Shown: positions 19,910 through 28,512, counted from the first letter of the stretch. The stretch is DNA of 30,294 nt from CAXBYZ01 sp043826085 (GCA_043826085.1 JBDRQW010000083.1:1-30294); one strand, 5' to 3'. Notes: generated from the letters alone by a model not told the origin. Numbers and translations: made by a program.

Positions 19910-20941
19910 ATGGCCTTATTACTTGGACTCTTAATTTTTTCTTTTACCGTTACAGCTATCACCCTAGTACCTTTCATTAACTTACTCTATAAGCTAAAGT
20001 TCACCAGAAGAGCTCAAATCACCACTGATGCCTTTGGTAAAAAGACCCCTATCTTTGACAGGTTTCATAAACATAAAAAAGGCACTCCTGTTGGCGGCGG
20101 TTTTTTAATGATTTCAGTTATTATCTTTCTTTTTTTTCTCCTTTTTCCTCTTGCTAGGTACTTAGGTGTCTTTGTTACTCACGTCTATCCGATTAAAGAA
20201 GAGATTCACATTATCTTTTTTACTTTTATTTCTTTTGGGTTATTGGGTCTTTATGATGACATCATGAAGTTTTTTAACTTTAAGCAAACCGGTTTTTTTG
20301 GTCTTCGCATGCGTCACAAGTTTATTATTCAATGGATCTTAGCTTTAATTATTGCCCTCCTTCTTTACCTCAATCTCGGCATCGATATTCTCTACGTTCC
20401 CTTTTTCCAAACTTTTAACTTAGGTTGGCTTTACGTACCCTTTGCCGCCACCACTATTGTAGCTTTTACTAACGCCGTTAACATTACCGACGGCCTTGAT
20501 GGTTTAGCCAGTGGAGTCTTAATGATTGCCTTATTTGCTTTTTGGTTTTTATCGGCCTCTATTCTAGACACTCCGCTTTCATTCTTCTTGGCTTTGTGGA
20601 TCGGTAGCCTTATTGCCTTTTTATACTTTAACGTTTATCCGGCTCGTATTTGGTTAGGCGATGTCGGGGCTCTATCTTTTGGAGCCACCTTTGCCGTGGT
20701 TGGCTTACTGCTTGGCAAAGTCATGGCCTTAATTATTATCGGCGGCATATTTATAGCCGAAATATTATCAAGTTTAATTCAACTTCTTTCAAAAAAATTC
20801 TTAAAAAAGAAAGTATTTCCGGTATCTCCCTTACATCTTTGGCTTCAACTCTTGGGCTGGGAAGAACCAAAAATTGTCACTAGGGCTATTCTAGCCAGTA
20901 TCATGTTGGCAGTCTTTGGTGTTTGGTTGGCGGTTATTTAA
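19910..20941 (+). CDS. mraY: Phospho-N-acetylmuramoyl-pentapeptide transferase MraY
   Basis: The protein has 343 residues with about ten membrane helices. MraY moves phospho-MurNAc-pentapeptide from UMP to undecaprenyl phosphate, forming lipid I on the inner face of the membrane. Motifs: KKGTPVGGGFLM (56-67, usual KxGTPTMGG), LYDDIMK with Asp116/Asp117, NAVNITDGLDGLASG (188-202) and LGDVGAL with Asp251. At the place of the family's HHH motif the sequence reads PLHLWLQ, keeping only the first His (His309). It lies 7 bases after femAB and touches murI without a gap (stop then ATG). A perfect -10 box lies 6 bases before its ATG. Confidence 0.94.
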   Translation: MALLLGLLIFSFTVTAITLVPFINLLYKLKFTRRAQITTDAFGKKTPIFDRFHKHKKGTPVGGGFLMISVIIFLFFLLFPLARYLGVFVTHVYPIKEEIHIIFFTFISFGLLGLYDDIMKFFNFKQTGFFGLRMRHKFIIQWILALIIALLLYLNLGIDILYVPFFQTFNLGWLYVPFAATTIVAFTNAVNITDGLDGLASGVLMIALFAFWFLSASILDTPLSFFLALWIGSLIAFLYFNVYPARIWLGDVGALSFGATFAVVGLLLGKVMALIIIGGIFIAEILSSLIQLLSKKFLKKKVFPVSPLHLWLQLLGWEEPKIVTRAILASIMLAVFGVWLAVI

Positions 20942-21727
20942 ATGGCAAATAGGCCACTAGGTATTATTGACTCGGGTCTCGGAGGTCTAAGCATTCTAAA
21001 AGCCATTACTTCTAAGTTAAAAAAAGAAAACATTATTTATCTTGCCGACCATAAATACTGTCCTTTTGGAGATAAAACCACTAAGGAAATTAACCAGCGC
21101 TTGAGTTTAATCATGAAATTTCTGCTTAAAAAAAACTGCAAAGCTGTTGTCATCGCCTGTAACACCGTCACCACCTCTTCGATTAAATTCTTAAGATCAA
21201 TTTATCCCACCATGCACTTTATTGGTACTGTTCCAGCCATTAAACCCGCCATAGAAAAAAACTTAAAACATAACATTATAGTTCTTGCTACTCATAAAAC
21301 TATTAATAGTAATTATCACCAGCAGATGGTCGACAGTCTTGATAAAAAGGGCAAAGTGGTGGGTTTAGCCTGTCCCGGATTAGTCGAAGCTATCGAGACA
21401 GGTAATAAACAAAAAATTACATTAAAATTAAAAAAGATTCTCAAAAAAATTCAAGACAGCTATAGTGCTCTTGTTTTAGGTTGTACTCACTATATTTTAA
21501 TTAAAGACCTAATTAAAAAACTCGCTGCTCCAAGTACAATCATCATCGAGCCATCCAAAGCCATTGCCAACCAAACAAAAAAAATCCTAGGAGACAACAA
21601 CCTACTCTCAAACATTCCATCCCGGGATGGAATGTTATTATTAACCACTGGTGACCCAAAAAAAGTCAGTCAAGTAGCCAGTAAATTACTAAAAAATAGT
21701 ATAATATTTGATAAATGCAGTATCTAA
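20942..21727 (+). CDS. murI: Glutamate racemase MurI
   Basis: The protein has 261 residues. MurI makes D-glutamate for MurD. IIDSGLGGLSIL (8-19) gives the Asp10-Ser11 pair; the two catalytic cysteines are Cys73 in ACNTVTTSS and Cys181 in LGCTHY, with His183. Length and order match the family. Residues 224-232 (NIPSRDGML) are encoded by a perfect 26-bp palindrome located in the variable loop just before the conserved LLTTGDP strand. The gene begins directly at the mraY stop and overlaps murD by 13 bases, tying D-Glu supply to the enzyme that uses it. Confidence 0.95.
   Translation: MANRPLGIIDSGLGGLSILKAITSKLKKENIIYLADHKYCPFGDKTTKEINQRLSLIMKFLLKKNCKAVVIACNTVTTSSIKFLRSIYPTMHFIGTVPAIKPAIEKNLKHNIIVLATHKTINSNYHQQMVDSLDKKGKVVGLACPGLVEAIETGNKQKITLKLKKILKKIQDSYSALVLGCTHYILIKDLIKKLAAPSTIIIEPSKAIANQTKKILGDNNLLSNIPSRDGMLLLTTGDPKKVSQVASKLLKNSIIFDKCSI
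21611..21636. repeat. Perfect 26-bp palindrome inside murI
   Basis: The half-site AACATTCCATCCC is followed directly by its exact reverse complement, with no loop. It is read in frame. It shares the pattern ACATTnCCA with the 28-bp palindrome after ftsZ (28513-28540). Under equal base use a perfect 26-bp palindrome is expected about 0.0005 times in a window of this size. Confidence 0.95.
21700..21705 (+). promoter_or_regulatory. Weak candidate -10 box before murD
   Basis: TATAAT within the murI 3' end lies 9 bases before the murD ATG. No good -35 box is seen and the AT-rich context makes chance occurrence plausible. Confidence 0.2.
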
Positions 21728-23067
21728 ACAAAAAAATTGCTATCTTGGGACTAGGACTTGAATCAATTGATCTTCTTGACTGGTTAAAAAAGAACTCAAA
21801 AAATTGCTCAATCACCATTTTTGATATAAGAGAAGAAATAGAAGATCTTGGGGGCAACGACTACAGCTTTTCACTTGGAAAAGATTACTTAAAAAACGGA
21901 TTAACCCATTTTGATGTTATTTTTAGATCACCTGGTTTCTACAGGCTTAATCCTGAGTTACTAAAAGCCGAAAGATTAGGAGTCGAGATTACCAGCCCCA
22001 CCAAATTATTTTTTAAACTATGCCAAGCTAAAATTATTGGTGTTACCGGCACCAAAGGCAAGGGTACTACCACCACTTTAATTAATAGAATTCTTAAAAC
22101 TTCCGGTCAAAAATCTTATATAGCTGGTAATATTGGTAAGCCTGCCCTAAATCTTTTGGATAAACTAACTAGTAAAGACTGGGTTTGCCTGGAACTATCT
22201 AGTTTTCAACTCCAAGATCTGGATATTAGTCCCCATATTGCCATAGTTTTAAACATTACTAGCGAACACCTAGATGTTCATCAAACTACCCAAGAATATC
22301 GGCAAGCAAAACTAAACCTAATTACCCATCAAAAAAAATCAGACAAAGTTATTCTTAATGCTGACTTTGAATTCACCAAAGAACTCACCAAGCTCACCCC
22401 TGCTAAAACTTACTTTTTTAGCCGTCAAAAAAAGGTTAATGGCTGTTATGTCGAAAACAACCAGATTCTACTAAATATTGACGATCAAATTGCCACCATT
22501 GGTCAAGCAGATTCACTGCTTCTACGGGGTGCTCATAATCGAGAAAACATTACCGCCGCTATTATTGCTGCCTTCCTAGCCGGGGCTGACCTAGAATCAA
22601 TTAACCAAGCCGTCTTTTCCTTTAAGGGCTTAAAACATCGACTTCAATTAATTAAAGAGGTCAAAGGAATCACTTTTTACAATGATTCTTTTTCTACCAC
22701 TCCGGAAACCGCCATTGCCGCTTTAAGATCATTTTCAGAGCCCATGACCATTATTCTAGGAGGTTCCAACAAAGGATCAGATTACACTATTTTAGGGCAA
22801 GAAATAGCCAAGACAATCAATTTAGTCAATATTATCCTAATTGGGGAAATGGCCGGAGAAATCAAGAAAGCCATTAAAAAAGCCGGTTATCCAAAAGCAA
22901 AAATCATCTACAAACCCAGAAACATGACTAAAATTGTTAACTTTGCCTTTAAGGCTTCCCAAAAAGGTGATGTTGTCGTCCTCTCTCCCGCTTGTGCCAG
23001 TTTTGATATGTTTAAAAACTACAAAGACCGAGGCGATCAATTTATAAAAGCCGTTAACCATCTCTAA
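21715..23067 (+). CDS. murD: UDP-N-acetylmuramoyl-L-alanine--D-glutamate ligase MurD
   Basis: The protein has 450 residues with the complete Mur ligase layout. The N-terminal domain starts KKIAILGLGLESIDLL (6-21); SPGFYRLNP (72-80) is the family's SPGI region. The ATP loop is TGTKGKGTTTT (111-121), followed by AGNIGKP, LELSSFQL and NITSEHLDVH in the central domain. The C-terminal domain has HRLQ, YNDSFSTTPE, ILGGSNKGSDY and the strongly conserved SPACASFDMFKNYKDRGDQF. MurD adds D-Glu to UDP-MurNAc-L-Ala in the cytoplasm. It overlaps murI by 13 bases and is 2 bases from ftsW. Confidence 0.95.
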   Translation: MQYLNKKIAILGLGLESIDLLDWLKKNSKNCSITIFDIREEIEDLGGNDYSFSLGKDYLKNGLTHFDVIFRSPGFYRLNPELLKAERLGVEITSPTKLFFKLCQAKIIGVTGTKGKGTTTTLINRILKTSGQKSYIAGNIGKPALNLLDKLTSKDWVCLELSSFQLQDLDISPHIAIVLNITSEHLDVHQTTQEYRQAKLNLITHQKKSDKVILNADFEFTKELTKLTPAKTYFFSRQKKVNGCYVENNQILLNIDDQIATIGQADSLLLRGAHNRENITAAIIAAFLAGADLESINQAVFSFKGLKHRLQLIKEVKGITFYNDSFSTTPETAIAALRSFSEPMTIILGGSNKGSDYTILGQEIAKTINLVNIILIGEMAGEIKKAIKKAGYPKAKIIYKPRNMTKIVNFAFKASQKGDVVVLSPACASFDMFKNYKDRGDQFIKAVNHL

Positions 23068-23069
23068 AA

Positions 23070-24152
23070 ATGAAGAAAAAAAAGCCAGACCTCATTCTCT
23101 TTTCGTTAACCATATTTCTGACTCTTTTTGGTATCATCATGGTTTACAACGCCTCTGTTTTTGAAAGTTATCAACTTTTTTCAGATAAATATCATTTTTT
23201 AAAACTCCAGGCTATATGGTCAGCTCTCGGGTTTTTAGGACTATGTGCAACCACTTTTATTTCTCTAGATTTTGTTAAAAAAATTTCTCCCCTGGCTTTG
23301 CTCATCAACATTATTTTACTTATAATTGTTTTAATTCCAGGTTTATCTGACAAATCATTTGGCGCCAGAAGATGGATTTCTATTGCCGGCTTTAACCTCC
23401 AACCAACAGAATTAATAAAACTTGTTTTAAGCATCTACTTGGCTGCTTGGTTAGCCAAAAAAAGAAACTTTCTACCCTTTCTCGCTATTCTCGGTTTTAT
23501 CTTAGGTTTAATTATGCTCCAGCCGGACCTTGGCACCTCCATCGTCATTATCTTGATCGGAGTCATCGTTTACTATATATCAGGAGCTAAGCTAACTCAC
23601 TTAATAATCACCGGATTAATCGGTGGTCTTTCAGGCATTGGCTTAATTTTGTCATCACCATACAGAAAAGCCAGGCTTCTAACTTTCTTTGATCCATCAG
23701 CTGATCCACTAGGTAGTTCGTATCACATCACCCAAGCTTTAATTGCCATCGGTTCCGGCGGGCTTTGGGGTTTGGGTCTAGGTCAATCGCGCCAGAAATA
23801 TCAATTTTTACCCCAAGTAACCACTGACTCAATTTTTGCCATTATCAGTGAAGAAATTGGATTTATTGGAGCCTCTCTACTTATTTTAGCTTTATTTGCC
23901 TTTATTCAAAGAGGTTTTAGGATAGCCAGTAGGGCCAAAGATGACTTTTCAAAGCTACTTGCCGTCGGCATATCCGGTTGGATAGGCATCCAAACTATAA
24001 TCAATTTAGGGGCCATGTTGGCCCTACTACCCCTTACCGGAGTGCCCTTACCATTTATTTCTTATGGTGGCTCATCTATGATTGTTATACTTACCGGGGT
24101 TGGCTTACTCCTCAATATTTCAAGACATCAAGTTAGTCCTAAAAAAAGATGA
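23070..24152 (+). CDS. ftsW: FtsW-type SEDS glycosyltransferase
   Basis: The 360-residue polytopic membrane protein has about ten helices. SEDS proteins polymerise lipid II into glycan strands and pair with class B PBPs. Seen: the early LFGIIMVYNAS helix (19-29), FGARRWISIAGFNLQPTELIKL with the PTE motif, LMLQPDLGTS with the essential Asp, GLWGLGLGQSRQKYQFLPQVTTDSIFAIISEEIGFIG, and the C-terminal TGVPLPFISYGGSS. RodA has nearly the same motifs, but the position between murD and murG makes FtsW the natural call. It overlaps murG by 4 bases. It would work with the FtsI-like PBP encoded at 5451. Confidence 0.93.
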   Translation: MKKKKPDLILFSLTIFLTLFGIIMVYNASVFESYQLFSDKYHFLKLQAIWSALGFLGLCATTFISLDFVKKISPLALLINIILLIIVLIPGLSDKSFGARRWISIAGFNLQPTELIKLVLSIYLAAWLAKKRNFLPFLAILGFILGLIMLQPDLGTSIVIILIGVIVYYISGAKLTHLIITGLIGGLSGIGLILSSPYRKARLLTFFDPSADPLGSSYHITQALIAIGSGGLWGLGLGQSRQKYQFLPQVTTDSIFAIISEEIGFIGASLLILALFAFIQRGFRIASRAKDDFSKLLAVGISGWIGIQTIINLGAMLALLPLTGVPLPFISYGGSSMIVILTGVGLLLNISRHQVSPKKR

Positions 24153-25222
24153 ATAAAAAAATTGTTATTACCGGAACTCATATCACTCCGGCTTTGGCCC
24201 TAATAGCCAAACTAAAAGACAATTCATATCAAGTTTACTATATTGGTAAAAGTAAAAGTTTTGATAAAAAGATTATTGTTCAATCTAAAGTTAATTTTAT
24301 TGCCATAAACACCCCAAAATTTAAAAGGCATCAAGTTATTTTATCTATCCTAAAATCTCCGCTATTTATCCTTAGCTTGTTTAAGTCCATAAAAATTCTA
24401 ACTACCATTAAACCAAAATTAGTTTTAAGCTTTGGCGGCTTTGTTGCCCTACCGGTTTGCTTGGCAGCCAAAGTCTTAAAAATAAAACTTATCATTCATG
24501 AGCAAACCCTAAAAGCCGGCTTAACTAATAAATTAACCGCCCCGCTAGCAGATAAGATAGCTATCTCTTGGCCTCAAAACCAAAAATACTATAAAAAAAC
24601 TAAAACTGTCTTAACCGGCAATCCGGTTAGAGCTGAATTTTTAAGAATTAAATCACACCAGCCAAAGGCTGGCCATCCTTTGGCTGGAACTATCTATATC
24701 ACCGGTGGTAGTCAAGGATCTTTGGTTATCAATCAAGTAATCAATAAAATCTTAAAAACTCTTCTTAAAAAATACTTTGTTATCCATCAATTTGGTTTAG
24801 CTCAGGACGAAAATTCCTGGCAACAAGCCCTTGATTTTAAAGATACTCTCCCCCAAAATCTTAAAAGCAAATACATTTTAAAACAATGGTTTACCATTAA
24901 AGAATTAAGCCATATTTTTAAACAGACAGATATAATGATTAGTCGTTCTGGAATTAATACTGTTACAGAAGCTTTACTGCTTAAAATAAAATCTATACTT
25001 ATTCCACTACCCTACACTCAAAAAAATGAACAACTAAATAATGCTAATTTTCTAAAAAATCAAGGATTAGCCATAGTTCTAACTCAAAAAAATCTTAATT
25101 CAAAAACCTTGTTAACTGCTATAAATTCAGTTTTTAAAATCTTACCAAAAAAATCAAATTCAAAGAAATATAATCATTTAATTAAACAAGCTACAGATAA
25201 TTTATTTAATTTGATAAAGTGA
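24149..25222 (+). CDS. murG: Lipid II synthase MurG (UDP-GlcNAc transferase), diverged N-terminal loop
   Basis: The protein has 357 residues, GT-B fold. MurG adds GlcNAc to lipid I at the inner membrane face. The N-terminal glycine loop, usually GGTGGHxxPALA, is shortened to TGTHITPALA (8-17). SFGGFVALPVCLAAK (94-108) and IHEQT (116-120, usual HEQN) follow, then TGNPVRAEF (156-164). The donor-binding half has ITGGSQGSLVINQ (184-196) and ISRSGINTVTEALLL with PLPYTQKNEQLNNA. Residues 170-180 come from an 11-bp inverted repeat in the linker between the two halves. The changed lipid-I loop may reflect a different lineage form. It overlaps ftsW and ftsQ by 4 bases each. Confidence 0.9.
   Translation: MNKKIVITGTHITPALALIAKLKDNSYQVYYIGKSKSFDKKIIVQSKVNFIAINTPKFKRHQVILSILKSPLFILSLFKSIKILTTIKPKLVLSFGGFVALPVCLAAKVLKIKLIIHEQTLKAGLTNKLTAPLADKIAISWPQNQKYYKKTKTVLTGNPVRAEFLRIKSHQPKAGHPLAGTIYITGGSQGSLVINQVINKILKTLLKKYFVIHQFGLAQDENSWQQALDFKDTLPQNLKSKYILKQWFTIKELSHIFKQTDIMISRSGINTVTEALLLKIKSILIPLPYTQKNEQLNNANFLKNQGLAIVLTQKNLNSKTLLTAINSVFKILPKKSNSKKYNHLIKQATDNLFNLIK
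24658..24687. repeat. Perfect 11-bp inverted repeat inside murG
   Basis: Arms CCAGCCAAAGG (24658-24668) and CCTTTGGCTGG (24677-24687) flank the 8-base loop CTGGCCAT. The element encodes QPKAGHPLAG in frame in the variable linker before the ITGGSQG strand. It is markedly richer in G+C than the surrounding gene. Confidence 0.9.
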
Positions 25223-26007
25223 CTTCCAAAAAAATAAAACGACGCTTGAATAAAATTTCTTTAAAGTTTTTGTGGCCTTTATTGCCGGCCATTTTATTAA
25301 TTGGTCTTACAGTCCTACTAGGTCGACTTCAAGCCTTTAACTTAAAAAAAATTTCATGTCACTTAGACAATCATCAGTGCTCTTTGGAGTTTGAATCATT
25401 TTTAGTGGGGTTAGTTAATCAAAACATCTTTAAGTTAAAAAAGAGTCAAGTTTCAAATCAATTGCTTGAAATCGATCATAATCTTTCAGATATCAAGATC
25501 AAAAAAACTCTACCCAATTCATTGTCAATTGACATGAAAAAAAGAATAGCTGTGGCTAAAATTATTGCTGTAGAAGATTTAGAATTTATTGGCCTTACCA
25601 GCACTCAGTCTGCCACCATAGCCGGTACCATAAACGATAAGTATTTTTATCTTGATAAATCAGGAGAAATCTATGAAAGAAAGGTTTTTCTTGACGAAAA
25701 ATTACCAATAGTTTTGCTTAAAGAATCAGAAAACTTAAAGCTAGGAGTTTCAGATATTGGTTTATTTTTTTCTAACCTAATTTCTACTTTCAATGCTCAC
25801 TATGTTAATTTTGAAAAGCTAGCCAAAGTTTCAAAAAACATCATTATTATTAAAACCTCCCTCGGTCCATATTCTATTTTTGATCAGAATAAATCTATAG
25901 TCTTACAAGCTGCTACTTTACAATTTGTCTTGTCAAACATTAAAATAGAAGAAGCAATGCCTATTAAAATAGATTTAAGGTTTGATAAACCTATTCTTAC
26001 TTATTAA
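25219..26007 (+). CDS. ftsQ: FtsQ/DivIB-like cell division protein
   Basis: The protein has 262 residues, starting with GTG overlapping the murG stop. A basic cytoplasmic tail (KKIKRRLNK) leads to one membrane helix at about 17-36 (FLWPLLPAILLIGLTVLLG). The outside part begins with a POTRA-like region (about 38-105), with FKLKKSQVSNQLLE and KIKKTLPNSLSIDMKKRIAVAKI, the usual P-x-x-l-x-i-x-v-x-E-R-x-P end of FtsQ POTRA in diverged form, then the beta domain. Cys47 and Cys54 are close together in the outside part and might form a disulfide. FtsQ links FtsL/FtsB with the division ring. Position between murG and ftsA supports the name. Confidence 0.88.
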   Translation: MTSKKIKRRLNKISLKFLWPLLPAILLIGLTVLLGRLQAFNLKKISCHLDNHQCSLEFESFLVGLVNQNIFKLKKSQVSNQLLEIDHNLSDIKIKKTLPNSLSIDMKKRIAVAKIIAVEDLEFIGLTSTQSATIAGTINDKYFYLDKSGEIYERKVFLDEKLPIVLLKESENLKLGVSDIGLFFSNLISTFNAHYVNFEKLAKVSKNIIIIKTSLGPYSIFDQNKSIVLQAATLQFVLSNIKIEEAMPIKIDLRFDKPILTY

Positions 26008-26009
26008 AC

Positions 26010-27281
26010 ATGTCAAAAAACAAAATTATTTCAGCCATTGATATCGGCACTACCAAAATAGCCACTTTAATAGCTAGCGTTAACCAAGAAGACGATAAAA
26101 TCAGTGTCATCGGAGTTTCAAGCACTGAAAGCAAGGGTTTAAGAAAATCCCAAATAGTTGATATAGACGAAGCCATTGAATCTATTACCCAAAGTGTTGA
26201 AAGTGCCGAGCGAATGGCCGGTTACTCAATCTCTTCTTGTTTAACTTCAATCAGTGGCTCTCACATTGAATCAGTTAATTCAAAAGGCGTCGTGGCTGTA
26301 GCCCAACCGGATGATGAAATTTCTGAACACGACGTTACCAGGGTTATCGAAGCCGCCAGAGCCGTTTCCCTTCCATCCTCAAGAGAAATTCTACACGTTA
26401 TTCCCAGGGATTTTAAAGTTGACTCCCAAGAAGGAGTTAAAGATCCGGTTGGCATGAGTGGGATTAGACTTGAAGCCGAAGGCCACATCATTACCGGTTC
26501 TTCAACAGCCATGAGAAATATTACTAAATGCGTCTCAGAAATTGGAATTGAAGTTGAGGCATTGGTTTTTTCGGGATTAGCCAGCTCTCAATCAGTTTTA
26601 ACCTCTACAGAAAAAGAATTGGGTGTAGTTTTAGTTGATATCGGTGGCGGTAGTACTTCAGTCACTGTTTTTGTAGAAGGAGCTTTATCATACTCTTCAG
26701 TTTTTCCGGTTGGAGCTAAAAACATTACCAACGACCTGGCCATTGGCTTAAGAGTTAGTTTAGAAACAGCTGAAAAAATTAAAATTGGCTTATCAAAAGT
26801 CAATAAAAATAATGACGGTGAAGACTCGGATGAACTTGATTCAAAAGAACTGGGCCTTGGCGATGAGGTCAGCAAGCTATCCAGAAAAACTTTAACCGAA
26901 GGCATCATAAAACCACGACTTAATGAAATATTTTCTATGGTCGGCGAAGAACTAAAAAAATCCGGTTTTGGTGGAGCCACTCCTGCCGGAGTCGTTATTA
27001 CCGGTGGTGGCGCTTTAACTGTTGGTGCCATTGACTCATGTAAAAGAAGTTTATCCTTACCCGCTAGAGTTGGTTACCCAAAAGGCTTAACCGGATTAAT
27101 TGACGAAATCAAGTCACCGACTTATGCTACCGCCTGGGGATTAATTGAATATGGCCTTAAAAATTACAAAGGTCTTAAATCCGGTCCATCAATAAAATCA
27201 CTATCAAATCTATTCCAAAAACTGCCCGTCAAAGGAATTTTAGGCAAAGGTGTTAAAATGATTAAATCATTTTTGCCTTAA
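26010..27281 (+). CDS. ftsA: Cell division protein FtsA
   Basis: The protein has 423 residues, an actin-fold ATPase that tethers FtsZ to the membrane. The phosphate-1 loop is AIDIGTTKIATL (9-20), the 1C domain follows (about 85-165, with LHVIPRDFKVD and VGMSGIRLEAE), then phosphate-2 LVDIGGGSTSVTVF and the adenosine motif GVVITGGGAL. The acidic insert NNDGEDSDELDSKEL near residues 266-282 is in the expected surface region. The C-terminus ends in GVKMIKSFLP, a short amphipathic helix as needed for membrane binding. It begins 2 bases after ftsQ and is followed by an 86-base gap before ftsZ. Confidence 0.95.
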   Translation: MSKNKIISAIDIGTTKIATLIASVNQEDDKISVIGVSSTESKGLRKSQIVDIDEAIESITQSVESAERMAGYSISSCLTSISGSHIESVNSKGVVAVAQPDDEISEHDVTRVIEAARAVSLPSSREILHVIPRDFKVDSQEGVKDPVGMSGIRLEAEGHIITGSSTAMRNITKCVSEIGIEVEALVFSGLASSQSVLTSTEKELGVVLVDIGGGSTSVTVFVEGALSYSSVFPVGAKNITNDLAIGLRVSLETAEKIKIGLSKVNKNNDGEDSDELDSKELGLGDEVSKLSRKTLTEGIIKPRLNEIFSMVGEELKKSGFGGATPAGVVITGGGALTVGAIDSCKRSLSLPARVGYPKGLTGLIDEIKSPTYATAWGLIEYGLKNYKGLKSGPSIKSLSNLFQKLPVKGILGKGVKMIKSFLP

Positions 27282-27292
27282 GTTTGTCCAAC

Positions 27293-27321
27293 TTGCCTTA
27301 ATCTTAAAAATAAGATATTCT
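27293..27321 (+). promoter_or_regulatory. Possible ftsZ promoter in the ftsA-ftsZ gap
   Basis: TTGCCT (27293-27298), 17 bases, TATTCT (27316-27321). It would give a leader of about 40 bases with no Shine-Dalgarno sequence, unlike the leaderless pattern of other genes here. TTGCCTTAA also occurs twice, 20 bases apart (27273-27281 and 27293-27301), and TCTTA/TAAGA form a small inverted repeat. This is the longest gap within the cluster apart from the transposase insertion. Confidence 0.25.
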
Positions 27322-27367
27322 TAACATAACCCTGCCCCACTTTAATTAAATAAACTGCCCCTGATGT

Positions 27368-28510
27368 ATGGCTTTAGTCAAACCTGATATTAACACTTTT
27401 GCAAAAATAAAAGTAATCGGAGTCGGTGGTGGGGGCAATAATGCCATTGATTCCATGATCGCCGCCGGTCAAATCAAAGGGGTTGAGTTTGTAGCCATTA
27501 ATACCGATGCCCAAACCTTATTAACATGCCAAGCTGAAACCAAGATTCAAATTGGCAATAAACTTACTCGTGGCCTTGGTTCTGGGGCCAATCCCAATAT
27601 CGGCAAAGAAGCAGCTGAGGAATCAAAAGAAAAAATTCAAGAACTTCTTTTTGACTCGGACATGGCCTTTATTACTTGTGGCATGGGTGGAGGCACCGGC
27701 ACTGGCGCCAGTCCCGTTATTGCTCAAATTGCCAAAGAAAATGGCGCTTTAACTGTGGCCGTAGTTACCAAACCATTTTTATTCGAAGGCACCAGGAGAA
27801 TGATTACCGCTGAAGAGGGGATCGAGACTCTAAAAAAAGAAGTTGATACTCAAATCGTAGTTCCCAACCAAAGATTAATGGATGTTATCGATAAAAATCT
27901 GACTTTAATCGAAGCATTTAGAATGGCCGATGGAGTTTTGGCTCAAGGAGTTCAAGGAATTTCTGATTTAATTACCACCGCCGGACTTATCAATGTTGAC
28001 TTTGCTGATGTTAAAACCATTATGTCAGGTGCCGGCACTGCTTTAATGGGGATCGGTAACGGAGTGGGAGAAAACAGAGCTCAAACCGCCGCCAGAACTG
28101 CCATCTCCTCTCCGCTTTTAGAAACTTCCATCGAGGGAGCCAAGGGTATGTTGTTTAATATCGTTGGTGGTACCGACCTAACCATGAGTGAAGTTAACCA
28201 AGCTTCAGAGATTATAGCAAGATCAACCGATGCCGATGCAAATATTATTTTTGGAGCTTCCATCGATGAATCTTTAGTCGATCAAATCAAGATTACGGTT
28301 ATCGCCACCGGCTTTGATGAAACCAGGCAAAGACTAAAGGAACTATCTCATCGTCCCGTAGTTGTTCCCACCATTACAGAAAAGGACTCACGACTAGATG
28401 ACCAGCCGGAAATTAGACCAAGCCAACCTGAGCCACTAACCGAAACTAAAGAAGAAAACGGCGAAGCCGACGAATTCGACATCCCCGCTTTTCTCCGCCA
28501 AGGAAGATAA
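27368..28510 (+). CDS. ftsZ: Cell division protein FtsZ
   Basis: The protein has 380 residues. FtsZ is the GTP-dependent tubulin homologue that forms the division ring. IKVIGVGGGGNNAID (14-28), the tubulin signature GGGTGTGASPVIA (107-119), and the T7 loop region NVDFADVKTIMSGAGTALMGIG are all present. A short acidic linker (KEENGEADE) leads to the C-terminal peptide FDIPAFLRQGR, which fits the conserved D-I-P-x-F-L-R contact site for FtsA. It is the last gene of the cluster: a 28-bp palindrome and a terminator follow. No Shine-Dalgarno sequence precedes the ATG. Confidence 0.98.
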   Translation: MALVKPDINTFAKIKVIGVGGGGNNAIDSMIAAGQIKGVEFVAINTDAQTLLTCQAETKIQIGNKLTRGLGSGANPNIGKEAAEESKEKIQELLFDSDMAFITCGMGGGTGTGASPVIAQIAKENGALTVAVVTKPFLFEGTRRMITAEEGIETLKKEVDTQIVVPNQRLMDVIDKNLTLIEAFRMADGVLAQGVQGISDLITTAGLINVDFADVKTIMSGAGTALMGIGNGVGENRAQTAARTAISSPLLETSIEGAKGMLFNIVGGTDLTMSEVNQASEIIARSTDADANIIFGASIDESLVDQIKITVIATGFDETRQRLKELSHRPVVVPTITEKDSRLDDQPEIRPSQPEPLTETKEENGEADEFDIPAFLRQGR

Positions 28511-28512
28511 AT

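Noticed and set aside
26588..27031. 147-codon open frame on the minus strand
   Set aside because: It lies fully inside ftsA in antisense, with low-complexity Ser/Pro-rich translation and no promoter; a shadow of the real gene.
27700..27720. ACTGGCGCCAGT palindrome in ftsZ
   Set aside because: Twelve bases within the invariant tubulin signature; coding constraint is enough.
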